DNA of 64,000 nucleotides, taken from assembly GCA_020055645.1 (NCBI GenBank), contig CM034546.1:33914001-33978000 (forward strand). Direction: 5' to 3'. How positions within the stretch are numbered: the first letter of the stretch is position 1; each line of letters starts with the position of its first letter. The notes under the pieces were generated by a model that saw only the letters and a program-made list of their open reading frames with translations, was not told the origin of the DNA and ran no database searches. A program made the translations under genes and the position numbers. Positions 1 to 12,526 of the stretch are shown in pieces. This DNA is from Tomocerus qinae. Taxonomy: Eukaryota; Arthropoda; Collembola; Entomobryomorpha; Tomoceridae.

Positions 1-2095
1 GTTTAACAAGCCGCGAATAAACTATAGGTCTGCTGGCTGCCTTTACATATGGTGTTTACCACCCTAGATACCCCTGAAATTTAGAGACTATTTGGCAACT
101 AGTGTATTACACTGTCCATTTATATCCGTATTGGTAATTTATAACTTTGGTATACACTTGTATCTTCATGAATTAAATTAAAACTAGTCTTATTTCGTTA
201 GTTACACTTAATGACACACACAATAAAAAGTTTATTTAACTTTGACTACTTATAAAAGCCATTTAAAGTTCCCATTTGGCATTCTAATTATGATTTTGTA
301 TTGACTAAATAAAATTCATTCTAAGTATTGCTCTTTGTATACTCGATCTATTGAATTTCCTAATTATTTTAATGACCCTGTTACTTCTTGGTATATTGAC
401 GATTGGGCTAATTTCTAAAAGCCTTTTTTATTGACAAAAAGCTATTTCTATTTACACAGAAATCTTTACCTATTACACGTATATATTATATCAATAAATT
501 ATTATTATTACGGATGAAAATAGTTTGCTTTTTCTTCTCGACGGGATTTTTGATTACCAGGGAAGAGAACGCTCAACCCTTAACTTCCTTTTTACCATAA
601 TTAATTGGTTCCTTTTTTGGTTTGGTATTCTCGGATGCAGTATTACATCAGCACAGATTGTCAGTAACGTCCATGGTCCCTTCTTGTTGAGGATTTATTG
701 AAAACCCTAAATTGAAAATACGTTAACTAAAAGTATTATATCCATTCTATTGTTAGCACTGCTGGTTACTGGTCTTAAAATAACGCAAATAACTCGATAT
801 TATTTAAAGACTAACTTAGCTAACTAACTTTGTTGAACCCTTTATTATTTAGACTGCCACACTGCAATAGTCAGCTGTGTTTTATTATATGGTACATCAT
901 ATTATAATACTAGAATTGAGTATACGTATGCCTTAATTGTCCAACTAAAGTAATATAAAGGTATGCTGTAAATATTGTCTTACTTGTTAAATATGACGTG
1001 GTGTGCTTTTTTGGTTAGTTTAGGGCACTTGCGGCACTTGACCCTTATACTCTGGTATTGCCACCAAATTAACCTATAAATCAAGGAAAAACCAATAAAT
1101 TGAATTGGAAAATCACTTTAAGCACTAAGCATAAACACATTAACTTTTCATTAACAGGAAAGTAATGCAACGTACCCATAGTAGAGGAGGTTTAGCTTTT
1201 CAAAAAAGTAAAACAAAACATAATAGTGACATTACTCCCAATCCAAAATATTCCAAAATTTGCTTTCATTTAACATTTAAATTTGAGGGAAAATATTATT
1301 TCTGTTTACAATAAAGAGACGTGTTTGTTTGTAAAAATGAAAATTGGAAAACAGAAAACACAGTAACAGACAAATGTGTAAAGAACAGTGTTAATGTTAT
1401 AAGTTATGAGTCTTAGGTTCCACTAGGCAGATAGTTGCTACCCGAAGAAGGGATGCTCTTTAGTTTTATAGCAACATTGGTAGTAATAGGACGGACTAAC
1501 CCATTCTAGTAGAATATTAATTAGAATTTAGTTGCTGCCAGGCTATTGGCTTTGTAAACTGACTTTAAGTTTACAAGGCTAGTTACATGTTGTTACACTT
1601 TATTCCATTCTTATTGCTCCCCTTTTTAATTTTCTAGCTTTTAGTGATTTTATATAACAGTTTGGAACGTTATTTATATAAATGAATAAGGCAACGTTAC
1701 ACGCTCAAGAAAGGACACAAAAATATTTAGTCTACCAGAATTATAATCTTCCAGCTCCAGCTAAAATCTGTAATAAACCTAATTTTTCTCGAAAAAAAAA
1801 TTTTTGTCCACGATGAAACTAAATTTGTCCAAGAAAAAAATTGTCAATGAAGAATTGAATTTTTGTAAATGAAGAAATAAATTTTGACCAGAAAAATTGT
1901 CTAACACGATATCAATTAAAAAAACTAGTACCAATTGTGGAGGAACAATACCTTGGGGCCCAGAATGACATTCGTTGCGTCCAGAATGAAGTTAATGTTG
2001 TCTTGATTGAACGTACTATTGGAGTTTTACTTCTGAGATGGATTAAACTTTTCTAACCAAGTCGCCCCTACAGATAAAAGATAGCATCCGTCTCA
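1..2095. other. Upstream flank, no gene recognised
   Basis: AT-rich sequence with stops in all frames and no exon I can support. The last few hundred bases (from about 1980) align loosely with the region upstream of the intact SDR gene near 57700, so the duplication that made the two SDR copies included some promoter DNA. Confidence 0.5.
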
Positions 2096-2103
2096 TATAA
2101 AAG
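2096..2103 (+). promoter_or_regulatory. TATA box of broken SDR copy 1
   Basis: TATAAAAG, followed by the same spacing to the ATG region as in copy 2. About 30 bases upstream is CCCCTACAGATA, matched by CCCCTAGAGATA in copy 2, which suggests a shared proximal promoter element. The element is preserved although the coding region downstream is broken. Confidence 0.5.
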
Positions 2104-2734
2104 CTTGACTTCTTATAACCTCTTAGCAGTATAACTTCAGCAATTGTTTTATAAAGGAAACACTTTTCGCTTGCACACCAACCAGTATCAAATAGATTTC
2201 TGTTATTACGTAACCAATAATCATTATACTGTTAACATTTTTATTTGTTCCAATTTCTTTCGATTACTGTTGACATGTTACATTGTTGATTACAAAATGT
2301 TGACATACTTTACAGTATGTCAACATTTTCATTTGCTTGTCACCGGAGGAGCCAATGGTAAAAACATAACATTATTTTTTCTAAACTGAAGCTATTTTAA
2401 GTGAATTAGAATACTGTTATACACAGCTATTTGTCGAATTTATAAATTTTGAGACAGGCATTAACAATACTATAATATTTAGCCAATCTATCAATTTTCC
2501 TTATACTTCACTGTTTATAAGTCAGACCGGTACATTCTAATATAATTTTAGAATGTTCTGATATTAGAAACGCGACTATAGTCATAGTATAAACATAATT
2601 GAAACATTCTGTTTTCTGAATTCTGTATGCGTTAAGCCGGTATGTATACCAGGCATCAAAGTTTTTGGCAACCGGCTTGACCGAGTTTAAAATATCATTA
2701 ATTTGTCACCCACCAGTAGTCAATGGTAAGTGCT

Positions 2735-3100
2735 GTTTAATAGTATTAAACGTTAAATACCACGAAATAAATGGTGGTAAATGGCATACCTATATGGTAA
2801 AAAGTGGTTTCATTTAAATTTCGTGTAGAATTTCGAATAAATCACGATGCCAAAGTATGAAATAGCTTAGCAGCTGATAAATGTAGTCACACATTGATAA
2901 GTGTTAACAATCAGAGTTAGATTCAACAAATGAGGGCACTAATCGTCCTTATTATTTGCTGATTGAGAAATTAATTGTAAGTAATTAAATTGGCCCATTT
3001 TGACAATTTTTTAATTGGTTGGTGTTATCAAAGGCATTAAATTGGTTTTAATAAACTGTTGTTGTAACTTTCGGTGAACAGTCAAATAAATAGGACGAAT
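2735..3100 (-). repeat. Interspersed repeat A, copy 1
   Basis: Aligns with the reverse complement of 29715-30238. Shared blocks include TATGAAATAGCTTAGCAG, a TTGATAAGTGTTAA block and an ATGAGGGC block with the same spacing. The outer part is rich in TGGTAAA motifs. It is probably a non-autonomous DNA element; other copies have an end reading CAGTGTACAAAAT. No coding capacity is seen. Confidence 0.6.
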
Positions 3101-3261
3101 TTGATCGTGATATTTTGTAAAATTTAAGAGATTTTTTATATAATTTTTGCCTCTTTTGGGAAAAATTTCTTTTCGCTGAGACTTAGGAAGCGCTGCATCC
3201 CGTGCTACCCCTACTATACTAATAAGTGATTGGCATCAAATATAATCTAAAATGAACGTAG

Positions 3262-4056
3262 GGGAAAGTGCTGTCGGTTGTCTGAGATTTTACTTTGATA
3301 ACTTTTGTAATTAACCTATAGCATTTCTCATAATTTTGTTTTATACATTTTATTTGTTAGGATCTTAGGTACTAACATAATCAATTTCACCGACCACATT
3401 TGTCTCAATGCAGGTTAAAATTAATTTTATTTACGAAAAACTTTTTTCGGAAAACCGAGAGCGGTATAGTGCTGTCGTTTTTTCGAATGGATTGCTGCCG
3501 GTTGTTCGAGCTAAAATTAAAGGTCAATAAACAATGAAACCAAATTTTAACTTTAATATTACTTACTCCTAGTTTTGTCTTCTAGATCATGTGTCAAATA
3601 TTTTAACGATTTCGCAACTTTCTTTGCGGTCCAAAAAAAGATAAAAAGAAATGTACCGACTAAATGTTGTTAGAAATACAACTGTATCGCTGATATAGGT
3701 ACTTGTACACAGGCACGTATCTAGAAATTTGTTCAAGGGGGGGCGGAAGCAAAAATTATACAAAAAATAAGACTAATTCGCGCGAAGCGCGAAAAAATTT
3801 TGCAATTTTAGGCCATTTTTGAGAAAAAAATTCTCTTTTTCTCAGATTTAGGGGGGGCGCTGCGCCCCCCCGCCCCCCTACTAAATACGTGCTTGCTTGT
3901 ACAGTAAATGTAGTTGTAGGTACTTTATATTCAGCCAAAGCCAAAATATAAGTAATTAATAAATTTAAATTTTTTTGCTTTTTAACCATAAGTTTCAACT
4001 CTAACAACTGACAGTCTGCACTACTGCACTAGTCGGACAACCGACAGCACTTACCC
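3262..4056. mobile_element. Terminal-inverted-repeat element, about 795 bp
   Basis: The left end contains AAGTGCTGTCGGTTGTC (from 3266) and the right end contains its near-exact inverse GACAACCGACAGCACTT (4035-4052). A degenerate internal copy, TAGTGCTGTCG then GCCGGTTGTTCG, lies near 3466-3510. The element carries a later hAT-like MITE at 3710-3895. No transposase is present. I could not settle the target duplication. Confidence 0.6.
3710..3895. mobile_element. hAT-like MITE (CAAGCACGTATCCAG family), copy 1
   Basis: Ends CAGGCACGTATCTAG and CTAAATACGTGCTTG are inverted repeats, flanked by a perfect 8-bp duplication CTTGTACA at 3702-3709 and 3896-3903. Eight-base duplications are typical of hAT transposons. 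The 186-bp body holds a GCGCGAAGCGCG palindrome and runs of G and C. It has no coding capacity. Confidence 0.85.
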
Positions 4057-4595
4057 GTTTTGCTAATGATCAATTTTTCCTGGAAGCGGTAAAAGCAAAA
4101 ATTTACAACCATTATCAAATTTCAATTCTGCATATAAGTACTTTTCGTCAAAAAATAATTACCTTTCAGTGTTAGCCACGCAACGGCTTTTAGTAAGAAT
4201 TTTGGTGAGAATGAAAAAACTACATTGAAGACTCAAAATCCAAATGTTTTGTTTGAAGCCACATTTTAAAAATATGTTTGAGTTTAAAATGGAGTTTTAA
4301 AAAATGAGAGACAGTTTCCATTTATATAGCTTAAATCTATATAAAAAATCCCAGTCCATGGTCATAAGGATTATTCCGATAACGGTAATTATTCCAACTA
4401 CCCACAGCATGGGGAAGCTGACAGAGCTCTCTCCCATATACAAGTAACAATTTAAATCAAACCTGAGGATTGTGGACATGGAGATTTTGTATTTAGGCGA
4501 TTCGTGCTTCAAGGATTTCAAAAGTATAAATGTAAACTTTTTTTTAAATTTCGGGCTATAAAAAGTTAAACTTTTAAGTAAACATTTATTGATTT

Positions 4596-4646
4596 AAAAA
4601 AAGTTACGCAAATATGTAGGAATTAAAAATTTGCGTAACTTTTTTT
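4596..4646. repeat. Perfect 18-bp hairpin
   Basis: The arm at 4596-4613 (AAAAAAAGTTACGCAAAT) is exactly inverted at 4629-4646, with a 15-nt loop. It could be a tiny palindromic element or a transcribed hairpin. Nothing shows that it is expressed. Confidence 0.6.
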
Positions 4647-4688
4647 GCCAATTTACAAACTTTTTAGAAAAATTATTGAATTAAATTT

Positions 4689-4860
4689 TTACTCAAACAA
4701 TAAAATAAATGCAGCTACAGGCGCTATGTAATAGAAATACAAAATGACCAAAGTCTGAGCTGGCTTTTTATATAATATCTGCTTTATTACTATTAAAATT
4801 GGCATAAAATATATTGCAAAAATTAAAATTGTCTTTAGTTTTCTATTTGGATTGATTTTA
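4689..4860 (-). other. Possible isolated terminal exon, membrane protein
   Basis: On the minus strand a TTTTCAG acceptor-like site (ending at 4861) is followed by 56 open codons with two hydrophobic stretches, ending ...VAAFILLFE and TAA. I found no upstream exon with matching phase, and an AT-rich stretch this short can be open by chance. Treat it as a weak candidate only. Confidence 0.15.
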
Positions 4861-5335
4861 CTGAAAATGATCCTCCTATTATGTTATCTATTGATAATGT
4901 TAATATAAATGCCAAACTACATGGTTTCGTATTGTACTGTTTTAAATGGCTTTACCAAGCGTATTATAGTACCAATATTTTTTAAATGAACGACTGCAAA
5001 AATTCATCCATTGGAAGATAATAGTAGTCAGTACAGTCAGTAGTAATAGGTAAATTATAATGATGTGCAGTGTTAAAAGAGTCTGGTTGTTCATTCAAGT
5101 TGTAAGAATCTTTAGAATTTAATATTGGTAGCTGACGATTTAATTTTTTGCACTATACTGGTATTTCAGTCCAAATTTTCTTTCCAATCTATGAAATTAA
5201 TTGATTGTTAGGTTGTTTTTTTATTTGATAGTAAACTTTTAAGTAATATTTTTGCCTTTTTTAGTAAGTTATTAAATAAACTTTTTTCCTTTTTAAATAT
5301 ATTATACATTTACAACGTATGGTAATAAAAACCAT

Positions 5336-5500
5336 TCCGGCCCAAATGGAAGTTCCTAAACCAAAATACTAACTAGAGATCGTAGTATCCAATACAGGGA
5401 ACAATAAAATACTCTACTTTTAATAAAAACCGCAAAAAGTTACTAAAAAGGTCCCCCTTACTATCAGGAAAATATGATTCCAGAATTCTGGAAAAACGAA
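5336..5500 (+). repeat. Interspersed repeat B, fragment
   Basis: Shares the block TTCCTAAACCAAAATA...GATCGTAG...ATACAGGGAACAAT with copies at 18240-18330 and 56230-56300. It is a truncated copy of a non-coding interspersed repeat. Confidence 0.6.
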
Positions 5501-5524
5501 TGACTTCGAAAATTATAAAATGTG

Positions 5525-5661
5525 TTCGTAAATTAACGAATTTATTCGTAAATTAACGAATTTAAACGTAAATTAACGAATTTAAACGTAAATTAACGAA
5601 TTTATTCGTAAACTATCGAATTTATTCGTAAATTATCGAATTTATTCCTAAATTATCGAAT
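5525..5661 (+). repeat. 20-bp tandem array, about 7 copies
   Basis: The unit is CGTAAATTAACGAATTTATT with small variants (TTAAA/TTATT, AAC/ATC). A short piece of the same array recurs at about 7168-7212, so the intervening 1.5 kb (duplicated segment and 42-bp array) appears to sit inside a once-continuous 20-bp array. Confidence 0.8.
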
Positions 5662-5687
5662 CTCTCTTATATTTTGGGTGAATTTGT

Positions 5688-5900
5688 TGTGTTTGTGTGT
5701 GTTATTATTTGAGAGCCTGAATTTGGCTCAGTGGCGTTGGAATGTTACAAATAAATCAAGGCTCTCCTCAACACACACAAGTCACACAATTCCTATCAAT
5801 AAGTTTAATGTAAAGTGTGTGTGTGTTTCCGTTATCATTTCAAAGCCTGAATTTGGCTCAGTGGCGTTGGAATGTTACAAATAAATCCAGGCTCTCAACA
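5688..5900 (+). repeat. Two direct copies of a ~127-bp segment
   Basis: The block AGCCTGAATTTGGCTCAGTG, followed by GCGTTGGAATGTTAC and a run ending AGGCTCTC, occurs near 5712 and again near 5842, each preceded by a TGTGTGTGT run. The TGGCTCAGTGG core resembles a tRNA A box, but no B box follows, so I do not call a SINE. Confidence 0.6.
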
Positions 5901-5955
5901 CACAAAAGAAAATAAATAATATTAATACTCTCGGCTTGACTCTTGCAACTAAAAT

Positions 5956-6958
5956 TCAAAAATTGGTGTAGCATAAGTGGGAGACATCCAAATAATATTC
6001 ACTAATTGGCGTAGCATAAGTGGGAGACATCCAACCCATATTCCTAAAAGGTGTAGCATAAGTTGGAGATTTCCAACTCATATTCCTAAATTGTGTAGCA
6101 TGGGTGGGTGACTTCCAACTCATATTCCTAAATTGTGTAGCATGGGGTGGGAGACTTTCAACACATATTCCTAAATTGTGTAGCATGGGTGGGAAACTTC
6201 CAACTCATATTCCTAAATTGTGTAGCATGGGTAGGAGATTTCTAACTCATATTTCTAAAAAGTGTAGCATGGGTGGGAGATTTCTAACTCATATTCCTAA
6301 AAGGTGTAGCATGGGTGGGAGACTTCCAATTCATATTCCTAAAAGGTGTAGCATGGGTGGTAGATTTCCAACTCATATTCCTAAAAGGTGTAGCATAAGT
6401 GGGAGATTTCCAACTTATATTCCTAAAAGGTGTAGCATAAGTGGGAGATTTCCAACTCATATTCATATAAGGTGTAGCATAAGTGGGAGACTTCCAACTC
6501 ATAGTCTTAAATTGTGTAGCATGGGTGGGAGACTTCCAACTCATAGTCTTAAATTGTGTAGCATGGGTGGGAGACTTCCAACTCATATTCCTAAATTGTG
6601 TAGCATGGGTGGGAGACTTCCAACTCATATTCCTAAAAGGTGTAGCATGGGTGGGAGACTTCCAATTCATATTCCTAAATTGTGTAGCATGGGTGGTAGA
6701 TTTCTAACTCATATTCCTAAAAGGTGTAGCATGGGTGGGAGACTTCCAATTCATATTCCTAAATTGTGTTGCATGGGTGGTAGATTTCCAACTCATATTC
6801 CTAAAAGGTGTAGCATAAGTGGGAGATTTCCAACTTATATTCCTAAAAGGTGTAGCATAAGTGGGAGATTTCCAACTCATATTCATATAAGGTGTAGCAT
6901 AAGTGGGAGACTTCCAACTCATAGTCTTAAATTGTGTAGCATGGGTGGGAGACTTCAA
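5956..6958 (+). repeat. 42-bp minisatellite, about 24 copies
   Basis: The unit is built on TGTGTAGCATGGGTGGGAGA and CTTCCAACTCATATTCCTAAA. Variants (ATGGG/ATAAG, CTT/TTT) follow a higher-order pattern: the series around 6385-6520 repeats about 420 bp later (10 units). The unit length is a multiple of 3, so long frames stay open on both strands. I regard these as artefacts rather than genes. Confidence 0.9.
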
Positions 6959-7140
6959 TCCAAATTTCTAAGCTCACGAATATGGAGTTAAATCCTAAGT
7001 TTAAGGGTTTGTTATTTAAAAATTAAAAGAAAAATTTAAAACATTTTTGTAAATAATAATTTTTTGAAGTTTGTTTTAAATTAGTTTTCAAAAAAAAAAT
7101 TCTTTTCATTTTTTTGAAATTTCAAGCACCCTGTTATTAA

Positions 7141-7936
7141 CCCCGTCCGTAGGACGGGTAACCTTACTCGTTTATTCTTAAATTATCGAATTTATTCGTA
7201 AATTATCAAATTTGGTTATACAATTATTTACATTGGGCTATGAGGTCTTGCGTATTCGTATATACTTATACAGTCTGTCTCATTTCGACTATACAGTCAT
7301 CCGCATTATAGACTATACAGTCATGTGTATTCGGTTATGTGACCATTGAGCTCAATCTGTAATTAAGAAAGTAACATTATGGTAACATTCATCGGTCGAC
7401 AAGTAGTAACCTGTTTCTGATTTGAAACCCTACCCGCAGAGTGCACGCAGAGGAGAGGAGAGGTGTGGCAGAGCCTGCCGGGAATCAAAGTTGTCGCCAG
7501 GGGAGTTGGCAATAGGCCCGTACAGGCGGCCTGCGCCCTTGTCGTCAGTTCTACTCAATAGGCTGATGACAACCCCTTATAATACATACATACAATACAT
7601 ACATGCACGCAGAGGAGGAAAGCTGACCTGGTTGGTCGAGTAAGGAAAAGGGTTATTTTTAACGAGAGGGGTAGGTGAGCAATGGAAGCGGACCACACTA
7701 AGTTTGGTGTAGCCGACAATCAACACAAATCACAAAGTTTGATTAGTATGTGTATTCCATGGCAAAATATTTATTTTAGTTATTACATACTAGTGAACCC
7801 AGCTAAGGGGTTACCTAAGGCACCTAAGGCGCTGTTAAAGTTTATTGCCAATGTTTACTGTATTTCTCTAGCGCTTTTATGCATGTTATACCAAAAATAA
7901 GCCATACTAGCTGGTTAACCCGTCCTACGACTGGGT
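7141..7936. mobile_element. TIR element, about 795 bp
   Basis: The left end includes CGTAGGACGGGTAACC and the right end includes the inverse GGTTAACCCGTCCTACG. A solo end-like piece (CCCGCCCTACGGA) lies at about 14800. Inside, 7420-7650 is markedly GC-richer than its surroundings and looks like foreign repeat DNA, and 7789-7812 carries the start of interspersed repeat B (CTAGTGAACCCAGCTAAGGG). No transposase is recognised. Confidence 0.5.
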
Positions 7937-8179
7937 TCTGTTTCACATTGCAAAATTAATGATTCAAATATGACTAATAGTTTTTTTAATCAAGACGTTT
8001 ATTCTCCACTTTCCCACCCAGCCAGAAATGACTATAAACTCCTCTTTCCTTAAAATTTGATTGCATTTAAAAGCGTCAATATGCAGTATTATTAAATAAA
8101 AGTATGTTCACACAATCACACAGGGTTTTCCTAATTCTAAAAGTGCCAACATATGGTTTATTGATGGTAAAGGTGTTAA

Positions 8180-10591
8180 AATAGGGATTCAACATGCTCG
8201 AATAGGGATTCAACATGCTCGAATAGGGATTCAACATGCTCGAATAGGGATTCAACATGCTCGAATAGGGATTCAACATGCTCGAATAGGGATTCAACAT
8301 GCTCGAATAGGGATTCAACATGCTCGAATAGGGATTCAACATGCTCATATAGGGATTCAACATGCTCGAATAGGGATTCAACATGCTCGAATAGGGATTC
8401 AACATGTTCGAATAGGGATTCAACATGCTCGAATAGGGATTCAACATGCTCGAATAGGGATTCAACATGCTCGAATAGGGATTCAACATGCTCGAATAGG
8501 GATTCAACATGCTCGAATAGGGATTCAACATGCTCGAATAGGGATTCAACATGCTCGAATAGGGATTCAACATGCTTTAGTATGGATTCAACATGTTCCA
8601 ATAGGGATTCAACATGCTTTAATAGGGATTCAACAATCTCTAATAGGGATTCAACATGCTTTAATAGGGATTCAACATGTTCCAATAGGGATTCAACATG
8701 CTCGAATAGGATTCAACATGCTCGAATAGGGATTCAACATGCTCGAATAGGGATTCAACATGCTCGAATAGGGATTCAACATGCTCGAATAGGGATTCAA
8801 CATGCTCGAATCGGGATTCAACATGCTCGAATAGGGATTCAACATGCTCGAATCGGGATTCAACATGCTCGAATAGGGATTCAACATGCTTTAGTATGGA
8901 TTCAACATGTTCCAATAGGGATTCAACATGCTTTAGTATGGATTCAACATGTTCCAATAGGGATTCAACATGTTCCAATAGGGATTCAACATGCTCCAAA
9001 AGGGATTCAACATGCTTTAATAGGGATTCAGCAATCTCTAATAGGGATTCAACAATCTCTAATAGGGATTCAACAGTCTCTAATAGGGATTCAACATGCT
9101 TTAATAGGGATTCAACATGTTCCAATATGGATTCAACATGCTCCAATAGGGATTCAACATGCTCCAATAGGGATTCAACATGCTTTAATAGCGATTCAAC
9201 ATGCTCTAATAGGGATTCAACATGCTTTAATAGGGATTCAACATGTTCCAATAGGGATTCAACATGCTCCAATGGGGATTCAACATGCTTCAATAGGGAT
9301 TCAACATGTTCCAATAGGGATTCAACATGCTCCAATAGGGATTCAACATGCTTTAATAAGGATTCAACATGCTATGCTCTAATAGGGATTCAACATGCTT
9401 TAATAGGGATTCAACATGCCTTAATAGCGATTCAACATACACAATAGGGATTCAACACGCTCCAATAGGGATTCAACATGCTCCAATAGGGATTCAACAT
9501 GCTTTAGTATGGATTCAACATGTTCCAATAGGGATTCAACATGCTTTAATAGGGATTCAACAATCTCTAATAGGGATTCAACATGCTTTAATAGGGATTC
9601 AACATGTTCCAATAGGGATTCAACATGCTCGAATAGGATTCAACATGCTCGAATAGGGATTCAACATGCTCGAATAGGGATTCAACATGCTCGAATAGGG
9701 ATTCAACATGCTCGAATAGGGATTCAACATGCTCGAATAGGGATTCAACATGTTCGAATAGGGATTCAACATGCTCGAATAGGGATTCAACATGCTCGAA
9801 TCGGGATTCAACATGCTCGAATAGGGATTCAACATGCTCGAATATGGATTCAACATGCTTTAGTATGGATTCAACATGTTCCAATAGGGATTCAACATGT
9901 TCCAATAGGGATTCAACATGCTTTAGTATGGATTCAACATGTTCCAATAGGGATTCAACATGCTTTAGTATGGATTCAACATGTTCCAATAGGGATTCAA
10001 CATGTTCCAATAGGGATTCAACATGCTCCAAAAGGGATTCAACATGCTTTAATAGGGATTCAGCAATCTCTAATAGGGATTCAACAATCTCTAATAGGGA
10101 TTCAACAGTCTCTAATAGGGATTCAACATGCTCCAATAGGGATTCAACATGCTCCAATAGGGATTCAACATGCTCCAATAGGGATTCAACATGCTTTAAT
10201 AGCGATTCAACATGCTCTAATAGGGATTCAACATGCTTTAATAGGGATTCAACATGTTCCAATAGGGATTCAACATGCTCCAATGGGGATTCAACATGCT
10301 TCAATAGGGATTCAACATGTTCCAATAGGGATTCAACATGCTCCAATAGGGATTCAACATGCTTTAATAAGGATTCAACATGCTATGCTCTAATAGGGAT
10401 TCAACATGCTTTAATAGGGATTCAACATGCCTTAATAGCGATTCAACATACACAATAGGGATTCAACACGCTCCAATAGGGATTCAACATGCTCCAATAG
10501 GAATTCAACATGATCTAATAGGGATTCAAAATGGTCTAATAGGAATTCACTACATGCTCAAATAGGATTCTAACATACTCTAATAGGGATG
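8180..10591 (+). repeat. 21-bp minisatellite, about 115 copies, with higher-order structure
   Basis: The unit is AATAGGGATTCAACATGCTCG. The last bases vary in blocks: homogeneous ..CTCG units at 8180-8570, 8700-8880 and 9630-9845, mixed CTCC, TTCC, CTTT and ATCT units elsewhere. The order of variants in about 8570-9470 recurs in about 9500-10490. Landmarks such as GCTATGCTCTAATAGG (9370 and 10381) and AACATACACAATAGGG are 1011 bp apart. A 20-bp unit with one G missing also recurs at about 8704 and 9630. Frames stay open on both strands because 21 is a multiple of 3. The array lies in intron 1 of the broken SDR gene. Confidence 0.95.
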
Positions 10592-10879
10592 GACAAAGAT
10601 ACAACCAGATAACTGTAAATTATAATATAGTATAGATGTGACATGCTAAGACACGCCCTACCCCAGTTAATCATGTGTCAAATTATAAAGTAGTATCCGA
10701 TAGTAAAATAAAATTACCATGGTGAATTGTGTGGATAATTGAACACATACGTTTAACATAATTACAGTTTAATGCAACTAAACTATGTTTTATATAATTA
10801 AATATTGTTTTGTTAGCTCTACCTTTGCTGAAAAGAGAGAAAAGTGTATGAGTGGGTGAGGAGTAAAAAATACCACATT

Positions 10880-10952
10880 TTTACCTTCACCTTCTCCTCC
10901 ACCTCACTCCTCCACCTCACTCTTCCCCCTCCACCTCTCTCCTCCACCTCTG
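10880..10952 (+). repeat. CCTCCACCT pyrimidine-rich repeat
   Basis: Degenerate tandem CTCCTCCACCTCA units form a polypyrimidine tract of roughly 70 bases. It is low complexity, with no function inferred. Confidence 0.7.
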
Positions 10953-11580
10953 CAACCACTGTCTTACTTTAACCGGCTAAGACTCAAGAGCAGTTCTTTT
11001 GTTGACTAGATGTCATTACATCAATTATTTCTGGCTTCTCTACTCTTCCACTACCACTTATATCCAGGTAGTGGAATGAATCCATGTGCTAAATTACTAG
11101 CCAATAGGAAATAATGGTATTAATCAGGGGACATAATTTGGAAAACCACTAAAAGGATTTTGAATGAATTTGATTCATAGGTCTCGGCCGAGCCATAGTG
11201 AAAAAGCTTTATGAAGCCAATGCCTTGGTTTACACGGTTGACAGAGATGAAGCTGGATTGGAAACGGTTAAAAAAGAATTCCCTAACGTTACTGTGGCTA
11301 CAGTAGATTTAAATGACTGGAATAGAACCAAAGAAGTAATTGAATCGTTCTGTACAATGGACTACTTAGTCAATAATGCCGGCATGGCCCTTGTTGAGAG
11401 TTTTTTTGATATCAGCAAAGAATCTTGGCAAAAGTTAGTACAATAATTAATGCATAAAGTAGTCAATTCTTTTGGTTAAAATAATTGTGGGTTTTAAACT
11501 GGTTTAGACAGATGAATGTTAACTTCGCTTCCATGGTTAGCGTTACCCAAGTAGTAGCTAAAAAGATGATTGAAGGCAAC

Positions 11581-12526
11581 GGATCACGGATAACTTGTAT
11601 AAAATGTTTCGTATATGAGGGTAGTGACATCTTGTATATGCAAAAGGATAGCCCGTATATGGATAGTGACGTCTTGTATATGCAAATGGATAGCCCGTAT
11701 ATGGATAGTAACGTCTTGTATATACAAAGGGATAGCCCGTATATTGATAGTGATATCTTGTATACACAAATGGATATCTCGTATCGCATATTTGTAAATC
11801 TGGATAAGTTGGGCGGCTAAAGGTAGTGTGATTTTGAATCGTGGATGTGGACTGAGATTTAGTTCTCTTTGTACATTTGACTGGGCAAGAGCTCGCTCGT
11901 GTCAATGATGGCTGAAATCAATGGTGTCCGTTTCTTAAAATCTCAAAGATGAAAAAAATAACAAAAAATATGAAATATAATCTAGCGAAGCGCGTTAATT
12001 TAAAGTTTTTTTGCAAAAAATTGTCTACCATTCACTCAAAATCACACGCTGAGCTTTGATTTTAAGGTCCTTTTCCTTAAAATGGCCTAAAGTTCTCAAA
12101 CAATTGTGCGAATCATGAAAATGTTAGGTCCTTTTGATATAAAAAGCCAGTAGTAGCTTATTGTTTAACATGTTATGACTTATTGTTTTGTATGTTTGGC
12201 CAAGTGAATTATCCAGTTTGCTTCAGGGACTAATTATTTTTTTCTTTGACATAAACTATATTAACACAATCATTGACTTTTTTTCCGTGATTAAATAAAT
12301 TTTGTCATTTTAAAATTCCTGTTTGCATTTGTACTCTATGATGACAATAATCCATACTAAGGGCATACAGGATATCCTTTTGCATATACAAGTTATCACT
12401 ATCGGGATACGAGATATCCATTTGCATATACAAGACGTCACTATCAATATACGAGCTATCCCTTTGTATATACAAGTTGTCACTACCCCCATATACGAAA
12501 CAATTTATACAAGTTATCCGGATACC
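11581..12526. mobile_element. Mutator-like (MULE-type) non-autonomous element inserted in SDR exon 3
   Basis: The exon word GAAGGCAAC is duplicated on both sides (11572-11580 and 12527-12535), a 9-bp target duplication. The element starts GGATCACGGATAACTTGTAT and ends with the inverse ATACAAGTTATCCGGATACC. The inverted ends extend about 48 bp to GTAGTGAC/GTCACTAC. Behind each end are tandem subterminal repeats of about 44 bp built on TATGCAAA.GGATAGCCCGTATAT.GATAGTGAC. The long inverted ends and 9-bp duplication fit Mutator-like elements. No transposase is present. Removing element and duplication restores a 102-nt exon identical in length to copy 2. Confidence 0.85.

Noticed and set aside
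4297-4521. 74-codon minus-strand frame with a hydrophobic segment
   Set aside because: Cannot be joined in phase to the possible exon at 4689-4860 and has no family signature.
6104-6991. 295-codon open frame of KLCSMGGRLPTHIP repeats
   Set aside because: Generated by the 42-bp minisatellite; the opposite strand is equally open.
8582-10458. Long open frames (up to about 290 codons) on both strands
   Set aside because: They are products of a 21-bp tandem unit, open in several frames of both strands at once, with no splice or start context.
8180-10591. CRISPR-like appearance of regularly repeated units
   Set aside because: Units are contiguous with no unique spacers, and the genome is eukaryotic. 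The same holds for the 34-bp and 42-bp arrays.
11463-11905. Overlapping frames of YGLSxCIYK/CICKWIARIW repeats
   Set aside because: They come from the subterminal repeats of the Mutator-like element.
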